A stretch of DNA of 5,063 nt, from NCBI GenBank assembly GCA_937864895.1, contig CALMDF010000456.1:1-5063 (forward strand), in the 5' to 3' direction. The stretch's first letter is position 1, and every line of letters begins with the position of its first letter. Positions 1 through 5,063 of this stretch are shown one piece after another. The notes under the pieces were generated by a model that made no database searches, was not told the origin of the DNA, and was given only the letters and a program-made list of their open reading frames with translations. Made by a program: the position numbers and the translations under genes. The DNA is from an uncultured Holophagales bacterium (lineage in GTDB: Bacteria > Acidobacteriota > Thermoanaerobaculia > UBA5066).

Positions 1-932
1 GGCTCTCGGGCTCGGGCCGCATCGTCCTCGGGAGCGCTCTGGCCGCCCTGACGGCCCTCGTCCTGGCGGAGAAGACCTGGCTGCACGCCGCCGTGGAGCG
101 GCTGCGTTCCGAGGAGATCGCAGCCGGGGCGCGGTTCGCGGTCCTGGCCCTCGTCGTCCTGCCGATCCTCCCCGAAGGTCCCTTCGGTCCGGTGCCCGGC
201 ATCCGGCCCCAGGAGCTCTGGGCCCTCGTCCTCGTCTTCTCGGGCATCGGCTTCATCGCGTACGTCGCCGTCCGCTGGGCAGGCCCGGAAAAGGGCTGGG
301 GGCTCGCCGGCCTCCTCGGGGGGCTCGTCTCCTCCACGGGGACGACCCTCACGTTCTCGCGCGAGAGCCGGAACGCGGGGGCCCCGGGAGGGCCGCTCGC
401 CGTCGGCGTCGTGGCGGCCTGCTCGCTCGTCCCCTTCCGGGTGGCGATCCTGGCCGGCTTCCTGAGCCCGGCGATCGCGAAGGAGGCCCTTCCTCTCCTC
501 TCCCTTCCGATGCTGGCCGGGCTCGGGGCGCTCTTCCTCCTCCTGCGCCGCCCCGCGGAGCCGGCGTCGGCGGCGGGCCCGGGGAACCCCCTGCGCCTCC
601 TCGCGGCCCTCCAGATGGTCGCCGCGTTCCAGGTCGTCCTCTACGCGGTGGACGCCGCCAGGGACGCCTTCGGCTCGCAGGGGCTCCTCGCCTCCTCCGC
701 GCTCGCGGGGCTCCTCGACGTCGACGCCCTCATCTACTCGATGTACAAGCTCGGGCAGCAGTCCACCGTCCCGGTGCTCGCCGCACGCGCCCTCGCCGTC
801 GGGGTCCTCGCGAACACCCTCCTGAAGCTCGCGATGGCGGTCTCGGTCGGGAGCGGTTCGTTCCGCCGGCTCGCGGGCGTCGGCCTCGCCGCCCTCTCCC
901 TGGCGAGCCTCGCCGGGCTCGTTCTCTTCTGA
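1..932 (+). CDS. MgtC/SapB-type membrane protein with DUF4010 domain, C-terminal part (5' end outside window)
   Basis: The reading frame (codons starting at position 3) is open to the left edge, so this is the C-terminal 309 residues of a longer protein; a GTG at 93 is internal. Family members are commonly a little over 400 aa, so about 100 residues are probably missing. Visible residues 1-34 resemble the end of an MgtC/SapB domain (a hydrophobic helix, then TWLHAAVERL). The rest matches the DUF4010 pattern: RFAVLALVVLPILP (44-57), an LWALVLVFSGIGFIAYVA helix (72-89), the glycine/serine signature GLLGGLVSSTGTT (103-115), and the late motif LAGLLDVDAL (234-243) followed by ANTLLKLAMA (270-279). 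About eight hydrophobic segments indicate an inner-membrane protein. MgtC-family proteins are linked to magnesium limitation and membrane physiology, but the function of the DUF4010 fusion is not established. The stop is TGA at 930-932, followed by 87 nt before the next gene. Family assignment is firm; substrate or role is unknown. Confidence 0.85.
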   Translation, partial: LSGSGRIVLGSALAALTALVLAEKTWLHAAVERLRSEEIAAGARFAVLALVVLPILPEGPFGPVPGIRPQELWALVLVFSGIGFIAYVAVRWAGPEKGWGLAGLLGGLVSSTGTTLTFSRESRNAGAPGGPLAVGVVAACSLVPFRVAILAGFLSPAIAKEALPLLSLPMLAGLGALFLLLRRPAEPASAAGPGNPLRLLAALQMVAAFQVVLYAVDAARDAFGSQGLLASSALAGLLDVDALIYSMYKLGQQSTVPVLAARALAVGVLANTLLKLAMAVSVGSGSFRRLAGVGLAALSLASLAGLVLF

Positions 933-948
933 CTCGTCTCCCCCCACG

Positions 949-965
949 CTCGCCTGCCGGGCGAG
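949..965 (+). terminator. Small hairpin after the DUF4010 gene, possible weak terminator
   Basis: CTCGCC (949-954) pairs perfectly with GGCGAG (960-965) around a 5-nt loop, 17 nt after the upstream stop codon. No T-run follows (the next bases are AATGCACACTTC), so it is not a canonical intrinsic terminator. It could slow RNA polymerase or protect a 3' end, or it could be chance in GC-rich DNA. Confidence 0.25.
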
Positions 966-986
966 AATGCACACTTCCCGTTGCCA

Positions 987-1005
987 GGCGCGCGGCGGCG
1001 CGCCG
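987..1005 (+). repeat. GC-only hairpin motif, copy 1, upstream of the asparaginase-like gene
   Basis: The 19-nt sequence GGCGCGCGGCGGCGCGCCG contains GGCGCGC (987-993) pairing with GCGCGCC (998-1004) across a 4-nt loop. It differs from the copy at 2154-2172 at one base only, which lies in the loop. It ends one base before the Shine-Dalgarno AGGAGG of the following gene, so in mRNA the stem would sit directly on the 5' side of the ribosome binding site without covering it. What is seen is the repeat, its pairing and its position; any role in mRNA stability or translation is inference. Confidence 0.65.
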
Positions 1006-1006
1006 C

Positions 1007-1012
1007 AGGAGG
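1007..1012 (+). promoter_or_regulatory. Ribosome binding site AGGAGG for the asparaginase-like gene
   Basis: A perfect AGGAGG lies 7 nt before the ATG at 1020. This decides the start: an in-frame TTG at 981 would place the RBS inside the coding region and would put 13 extra residues in front of a clean Tat signal peptide. Confidence 0.85.
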
Positions 1013-1019
1013 AATCGCC

Positions 1020-2114
1020 ATGAACGACTCCACGCTCTCACGCCGGAAGCTGATCGGGACGGCCGCCCTCGCCGGGGCAGCTGCCCTCCTGCCGCGCGAC
1101 CTCGCCGCCCAGGCGCCCGCCCCGGCCCCGGCGGGGGCGCCCGGCGGGTACACGATCGTCACCTCCTCGAACGGTCTCGAGGCGGCGAAGGCGGCGAGAC
1201 AGGCCCTCATCCAGGGCAGGGACCCGCTCGACGCGGCGATCGCCGGCGTGAACGTCGCCGAGCTCGACCCGGACGACGTCACGGTGGGCTACGGCGGCAT
1301 CCCGAACGAGGAGGGCGTCGTCGAGCTGGACGCGGCCGTGATGGACGGACGGACGATGCGGGCCGGGGCCGTCGCCGCGCTCACGGGCGTGAAGACGCCG
1401 TCGAAGGTCGCCCGCCTCGTCATGGAACACACCGACCGCGTCTTCCTCGTCGGCGCGGGAGCCCGCCGCTTCGCGACGGCCCACGGCTTCCCCGACGAGA
1501 GCCTCCTCACCGAGAAGACCCGGAAGATCTGGCTTCACTGGAAGAACCGCCTCTCCGACCTCGACGACTGGATCGAGGCCGCCCGCGACGCCGAGGACCC
1601 GGACGTGAAGCGGTTCCTCGAAAGGTACGGGGAGGGGCTCTTCCGGCCGCAGGGGACGATCCACCTGTCGGTGAGGTCGGAGAAGGGCGACCTCGTGGGC
1701 GTCACGACGACCTCGGGGCTCTTCTTCAAGATCCCGGGGCGCGTCGGCGACTCCCCCGTCGTCGGCGCCGGCCTCTACTCCGAGAACGGCGTCGGGTCGG
1801 CCGGGTCGACGGGCCGCGGCGAGGCGAACCTCCTCACCTGCGGCTCCCACACGGTCGTCGAGTTCCTTCGCGACGGCCTCTCCCCTGAAGAAGCCTGCCT
1901 CCGCGCCCTGAAGCGGATCGCCGAGAAGACCCACCTCGTCCCGCGCCACCGCGACGCGAAGGGGCGCCCGAAGTTCAACGTGAACTTCTACTGCGTGAAC
2001 GCCGCAGGTCGCGCCGCCGGAGCCGCGATCTGGAGCGGGAGCAAGTATGTCGTCGGCGACGCCGAGGGCGTCCGCAGGCTCGACAGCGCCTACCTCTACA
2101 AGAAGGATGCCTGA
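1020..2114 (+). CDS. Tat-exported N(4)-(beta-N-acetylglucosaminyl)-L-asparaginase / isoaspartyl peptidase-like Ntn hydrolase
   Basis: This 364-aa protein belongs to the glycosylasparaginase / type 2 asparaginase family (MEROPS T2). Family members are made as a precursor that cuts itself before a threonine, which becomes the N-terminal nucleophile of the beta subunit; they hydrolyse amide bonds of asparagine side chains, N-glycosyl-asparagine or isoaspartyl peptides. Residues 1-32 form a twin-arginine signal (SRRKLIG at 7-13, a hydrophobic Ala/Leu stretch, AQA near 30-32), then an Ala/Pro linker. The alpha part includes DPDDVTVGYGGIP (83-95), LDAAVMDG (103-110) and VARLVMEHT (130-138). The predicted cleavage is G212/T213 in QGTIH, giving a beta subunit of about 152 residues. 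Active-site neighbours are visible: TTTSG (229-233), GRVGDSP (240-246, with R241 and D244 as likely substrate-carboxylate ligands) and STGRGE (263-268). The Trp of the TWNF motif found in characterised glycosylasparaginases is absent (TSSNG at 48-52), so exact substrate is uncertain. Length and order are typical and the gene looks intact. Likely periplasmic. Confidence 0.9.
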   Translation: MNDSTLSRRKLIGTAALAGAAALLPRDLAAQAPAPAPAGAPGGYTIVTSSNGLEAAKAARQALIQGRDPLDAAIAGVNVAELDPDDVTVGYGGIPNEEGVVELDAAVMDGRTMRAGAVAALTGVKTPSKVARLVMEHTDRVFLVGAGARRFATAHGFPDESLLTEKTRKIWLHWKNRLSDLDDWIEAARDAEDPDVKRFLERYGEGLFRPQGTIHLSVRSEKGDLVGVTTTSGLFFKIPGRVGDSPVVGAGLYSENGVGSAGSTGRGEANLLTCGSHTVVEFLRDGLSPEEACLRALKRIAEKTHLVPRHRDAKGRPKFNVNFYCVNAAGRAAGAAIWSGSKYVVGDAEGVRRLDSAYLYKKDA

Positions 2115-2153
2115 GCTCCCCCGGGCCTTGGCCGGGCCAGCCCAACGACGACC

Positions 2154-2172
2154 GGCGCGCCGCGGCGCGCCG
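2154..2172 (+). repeat. GC-only hairpin motif, copy 2, upstream of the M16 peptidase gene
   Basis: GGCGCGCCGCGGCGCGCCG matches the copy at 987-1005 at 18 of 19 positions. GGCGCGC (2154-2160) pairs with GCGCGCC (2165-2171) across the 4-nt loop CGCG, and C2153 with G2172 adds an eighth pair. The motif also holds two copies of the 8-base palindrome GGCGCGCC separated by 2 nt. As in copy 1, it lies just 5' of the Shine-Dalgarno sequence, here ending 2 nt before it. Confidence 0.65.
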
Positions 2173-2174
2173 TA

Positions 2175-2180
2175 GAGGAG
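2175..2180 (+). promoter_or_regulatory. Ribosome binding site GAGGAG for the M16 peptidase gene
   Basis: GAGGAG ends 4 nt before the ATG at 2185, a rather short but usable spacing. It supports this ATG, which is followed directly by a signal peptide, as the true start. Confidence 0.7.
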
Positions 2181-2184
2181 ACCG

Positions 2185-5040
2185 ATGAACCGAATCCCCA
2201 CCCGTATCGTCCCCACCCTCGTGCTCGCCCTCGCCGCGAGCACGACCGCGGCCGGTGCCGCGCCGAAAGGCCCAGAGATGACCGGTGACCTCCTCCCCTT
2301 CAAGGCCACCGAGACGACGCTCCCGAACGGCCTTCGGGTCATCGTCGTCCCGACGGGCTTCCCGAACCTCGTCTCCCTCCAGATCCCCGTCCAGACCGGC
2401 TCTCGCAACGAGGTGGAGCCCGGGAAATCAGGCTTTGCCCACTTCTTCGAGCACATGATGTTCCGCGGGACGAAGGCGTACCCGCCCGCCGCCTACCAGG
2501 CGATCCTCACGAAGGCCGGCGCGAGGCAGAACGCCTACACCACGGACGACTACACGAACTACCACACGACCTTCGCGAAGGAAGATCTCGAGAAGGTCCT
2601 CGAGATCGAGGCGGACCGCTTCCAGAACCTCCTTTACTCCGAGGAGGCGTTCAAGACGGAGTCCCGCGCCGTCCTCGGCGAGTACAACAAGAACAGCGCG
2701 AACCCGATCTCGAAACTCTTCGAGGCGATGCGGGACTCCGCCTTCACGACGCACACCTACAAGCACACGACGATGGGCTTCCTCAGGGACATCGAGGACA
2801 TGCCCAACCAGTTCGCCTACTCGAAGGCCTTCTTCGACCGCTGGTACCGGCCGGAGTACGCGACCGTGATCGTCGCGGGGGACGTGGACCCTGCGAAGGT
2901 CCTCCCGCTCGTCGAGAAGTACTGGGGCTCCTGGAAGCGCGGCAGCTACAGCGTCGAGATCCCGGTCGAGCCCCCGCCGAGCGGCCCGAAGACGGTCCAC
3001 GTGCCCTGGACGACGCCGACGCTCCCCTGGGTCGCCGTCTCGTTCCGCGGCCCCGCCTTCTCGACGACCGGCAAGGATTGGGCGGCCCTCGACGTCCTCC
3101 TCGACCTCGCCTTCGGCCCGACGTCCGACGCCTACAGGAAGCTCGTCGAGACCGAGCAGAAGGTCGACCAGCTCTTCCCCTACCTCCCGTCGAGCGCCGA
3201 CCCGCAGCTGCTCACCGCCGGGGCGCGCGTGAAGAAGCTCGAGGACGCCGCCGCGGTGAGGGACGAGATCCTCCGGACCTTCGCCAGGTTCCGCTCCGAG
3301 CCGGTCCCGGCCCGCCGCCTCGCCGACGCCAAGGCGAACGCGCGCTACGGCCTCGTAAGGAGCCTCGACAACACGGACGCGATTGCAGGGACCCTCGCCC
3401 GGTTCGTCCGCTTCCGCCGCGAGTACGGGACGCTCAACGAGATTTTCCGCGTCTACGCCACCCTCACCCCTGAGGACCTCCGCGCCGCGGCGGAGAAGTA
3501 CGTCACCGACGCCGGCCTCGTCCTGACGACCCTCTCCCACGAGGCGCCCCCGGCAGCCCTCGCGCAGCTCCCCGCCCTCGCGTCCTTCGCCCCGCCCTCG
3601 GGCGTTCCGGAGGGGCTCGCCGTCATCGAGAAGCCCTCGCCTCTCCCGCAGGTGACGTTCAAGCTCCTCTTCGCCGCCGGCTCCGCCCACGACCCGAAGG
3701 GAAAGGAAGGGCTCGCCGCCCTCACGGCCTCCATGGTCGCCGAGGCCGGCTCGAGGGAAACCGGCATCGACGAGATCCGGAAGGTCCTCTTCCCGATGGC
3801 CGCGACTTTCGGCGCGCAGGTCGACAAGGAGATGACCGTCTTCACGGGAAGCGTCCACCGCGAGAACGGCGGCGCCTACCTCGACACCGTCCTTCCACAG
3901 CTCCTCGACCCCGGCTTCCGCGAGGAGGACTTCAGGCGCCTCAGGGACGCCCAGAAGAACGCCCTCGTCCAGGACCTCGTCGCCAACAACGAGGAGGAGC
4001 TCGGCAAGGAGCGCCTCCAGGCCGTCGTCTTCGCGGGCACGCCGTACGCCCACCCGGCGCTCGGCACGATCGCGGGCATCGACGCCCTCACCCTCGACGA
4101 CGTGAAGGCCTTCTGGAGGTCGGCCTACACGCGCACCGCGCTCACAGTGGGCCTCGCGGGCGACGTGCCCGCCGACATGAAGACCCGCTTCCTTTCGCGG
4201 CTCGGCGGTCTCCCGGCCGGCCCGGCCCTCCCGGCCCCGGCCGGCCTGAAGGGGCGCACCCCGGCGGCCCTCGAGGTCGAGATCGTCCGGAAGGAGACCC
4301 GCGCCACGGCGATCTCGTTCGGCCTCCCCATCGAGGTCACCCGCTCGCACCCCGACTTCGCCGCCCTCTCCGTGGCCCGGGCCTTCCTCGGCGAGCACCG
4401 CTCCTCGATGTCGCACCTCTACCAGAGGATTCGCGAGGTCCGCGGCATGAACTACGGCGACTATGCCTACATCGAGGCCTTCCCCGGGGGCATGTACCGG
4501 TTCTTCCCCCCGGCGAACGTGGCCCGCCGCGCGCAGCTCTTCGAGGTCTGGATCCGCCCCGTCGTCCCGGCGAACGGCCCGATGGCCCTGAAGATCGCGC
4601 TCCACGAGCTCGACCTCCTGATCCGGAAGGGGATCTCCGAGGCGGACTTCCTCGCGACGCGCGACTACCTGATGAAGAACGTCTACCTGCTGACCTCGAC
4701 GCAGGGCGAGGAGCTGGGCTACGCCCTCGACTCGAAGTGGTACGGCACCGGCGACTACGTCCCGTTCCTGCGCGAGCGGCTCGCGAAGCTGACGCGCGCC
4801 GACGTGAACGCGGCGATCAGGAGGCACCTTTCCGCCGAGAAGCTGACGGTCGTCATGATCACGAAGGACGCGGAAGGGCTCGCGAAGGAGCTGCTCTCGA
4901 CCGCCCCCTCGACGATCGCGTACGATGCCCCCAAGCCCCCTGAGGTCCTCGCTGAGGACAAGGTCATCGGAGCGCGGAAGCTCGGCCTCACGCCCGAGCG
5001 CGTCCGCATCACCCCCGTCGCCGAGATCTTCGCCCGCTGA
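2185..5040 (+). CDS. Secreted M16 (pitrilysin/insulinase) family zinc metallopeptidase, two-domain form
   Basis: This 951-aa protein is a clam-shell M16 zinc peptidase that would degrade peptides or small unfolded proteins outside the cytoplasm. Residues 1-26 form a Sec signal peptide (basic MNRIPTR, hydrophobic 8-19, Ala-rich cleavage region near 23-26) with no lipobox cysteine. The catalytic half starts at TTLPNGLRVIV (44-54). The inverted zinc motif HFFEH is at 86-90: H86 and H90 as ligands, E89 as the catalytic base. The third ligand is E166, exactly 76 residues after H90 as in other family members, and the second conserved glutamate is E159. M16 inter-domain features follow, such as WYRPEYATVIVAGDVDP (220-236). 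The second half (about 475-951) repeats the fold without an HxxEH motif, as expected for the inactive domain, and carries the conserved Arg/Tyr pair (R750, Y757 in QRIREVRGMNYG) that helps bind substrate. Both halves are fused, so no partner subunit is strictly needed. It follows the asparaginase-like gene by 70 nt and precedes another gene by 11 nt, suggesting one transcript. Intact; exact substrate unknown. Confidence 0.93.
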   Translation: MNRIPTRIVPTLVLALAASTTAAGAAPKGPEMTGDLLPFKATETTLPNGLRVIVVPTGFPNLVSLQIPVQTGSRNEVEPGKSGFAHFFEHMMFRGTKAYPPAAYQAILTKAGARQNAYTTDDYTNYHTTFAKEDLEKVLEIEADRFQNLLYSEEAFKTESRAVLGEYNKNSANPISKLFEAMRDSAFTTHTYKHTTMGFLRDIEDMPNQFAYSKAFFDRWYRPEYATVIVAGDVDPAKVLPLVEKYWGSWKRGSYSVEIPVEPPPSGPKTVHVPWTTPTLPWVAVSFRGPAFSTTGKDWAALDVLLDLAFGPTSDAYRKLVETEQKVDQLFPYLPSSADPQLLTAGARVKKLEDAAAVRDEILRTFARFRSEPVPARRLADAKANARYGLVRSLDNTDAIAGTLARFVRFRREYGTLNEIFRVYATLTPEDLRAAAEKYVTDAGLVLTTLSHEAPPAALAQLPALASFAPPSGVPEGLAVIEKPSPLPQVTFKLLFAAGSAHDPKGKEGLAALTASMVAEAGSRETGIDEIRKVLFPMAATFGAQVDKEMTVFTGSVHRENGGAYLDTVLPQLLDPGFREEDFRRLRDAQKNALVQDLVANNEEELGKERLQAVVFAGTPYAHPALGTIAGIDALTLDDVKAFWRSAYTRTALTVGLAGDVPADMKTRFLSRLGGLPAGPALPAPAGLKGRTPAALEVEIVRKETRATAISFGLPIEVTRSHPDFAALSVARAFLGEHRSSMSHLYQRIREVRGMNYGDYAYIEAFPGGMYRFFPPANVARRAQLFEVWIRPVVPANGPMALKIALHELDLLIRKGISEADFLATRDYLMKNVYLLTSTQGEELGYALDSKWYGTGDYVPFLRERLAKLTRADVNAAIRRHLSAEKLTVVMITKDAEGLAKELLSTAPSTIAYDAPKPPEVLAEDKVIGARKLGLTPERVRITPVAEIFAR

Positions 5041-5046
5041 AAGGAG
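5041..5046 (+). promoter_or_regulatory. Ribosome binding site AAGGAG for the next gene
   Basis: AAGGAG begins immediately after the TGA of the M16 gene and lies 5 nt before the ATG at 5052. This arrangement is typical of translational coupling within an operon and supports a real gene starting here. Confidence 0.7.
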
Positions 5047-5051
5047 ACAGG

Positions 5052-5063
5052 ATGCCCGCTGAA
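5052..5063 (+). CDS. Start of a downstream gene, cut by the window edge
   Basis: Only Met-Pro-Ala-Glu is visible. The ATG is 11 nt after the M16 stop codon and has a good ribosome binding site, so a co-transcribed gene most likely begins here. Four codons give no clue to its product. Unlike the two preceding genes, its short leader has no GC-only hairpin. Confidence 0.6.

Noticed and set aside
93..95. GTG at 93 as the start of the membrane protein
   Set aside because: The frame is open to the window edge and the upstream residues fit the end of an MgtC/SapB domain. No ribosome binding site precedes the GTG.
933..986. Promoter in the gap before the asparaginase-like gene
   Set aside because: No convincing pair of -35 and -10 boxes is visible. 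A promoter for an unfamiliar sigma factor cannot be excluded, but nothing supports one.
981..1019. Upstream TTG start for the asparaginase-like gene
   Set aside because: It would translate through the hairpin and the AGGAGG site and add an Arg-rich extension before the Tat signal. The ATG at 1020 has ideal spacing.
2121..2143. GC-rich run after the asparaginase-like gene as a terminator
   Set aside because: CCGGGCC occurs twice as a direct repeat, but only very short stems with loops of about 2 nt can form and no T-run follows.
1038..2456. 472-codon open frame on the - strand across the asparaginase-like gene and the start of the M16 gene
   Set aside because: Codon-aligned shadow of the asparaginase-like gene, ending at the TCA codon of S7. 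Low-complexity composition, and it spans an intergenic gap that carries + strand ribosome binding signals.
3078..3473. 131-codon + strand open frame inside the M16 gene
   Set aside because: Out-of-frame Arg/Pro-rich translation typical of shadows in GC-rich genes, and the in-frame M16 sequence is continuous through it.
2428..4827. 799-codon open frame on the - strand inside the M16 gene
   Set aside because: Its codons line up exactly with the sense codons, so its length only reflects that the M16 gene avoids TTA, CTA and TCA; it ends where the sense strand has TCA for S82. The translation is an Arg/Gly/Glu/Val-rich string with no family pattern, whereas the + strand encodes a complete M16 peptidase with all its zinc ligands.

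Overview
The window is a very GC-rich bacterial segment. Nearly every codon ends in G or C, CTC is the preferred leucine codon, and TTA, CTA and TCA are almost absent from the two complete genes. All genes lie on the + strand. The gene content (a Tat-exported Ntn-hydrolase asparaginase, a Sec-exported two-domain M16 peptidase, an MgtC/DUF4010 membrane protein) and the codon style would fit an Acidobacteriota-like Gram-negative lineage. That is a guess from style, not a demonstrated placement.

Layout: positions 1-932 hold the C-terminal 309 residues of an integral membrane protein of the MgtC/SapB-DUF4010 type, whose N-terminus lies outside the window. An 87-nt gap follows, then a complete 364-aa Tat-signal glycosylasparaginase / isoaspartyl peptidase-like enzyme (1020-2114). 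After a 70-nt gap comes a complete 951-aa secreted M16 zinc metallopeptidase (2185-5040). Eleven nt after its stop a further gene starts at 5052 with a good ribosome binding site; only four codons are visible.

How the genes may work together: the asparaginase-like enzyme and the M16 peptidase both carry export signals. A plausible joint role is turnover of peptides in the periplasm, with M16 cutting peptides and the Ntn hydrolase acting on Asn-linked or isoaspartyl products. This is inference from adjacency. The membrane protein has no evident functional link to them.

The most unusual non-coding signal is a 19-nt GC-only hairpin motif. It occurs twice, 18 of 19 bases identical, each time immediately upstream of the Shine-Dalgarno sequence of one of the two exported enzymes. 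I found no mobile element, CRISPR array, tRNA or rRNA. Apart from the hairpins, the window looks like ordinary chromosomal housekeeping or accessory metabolism.
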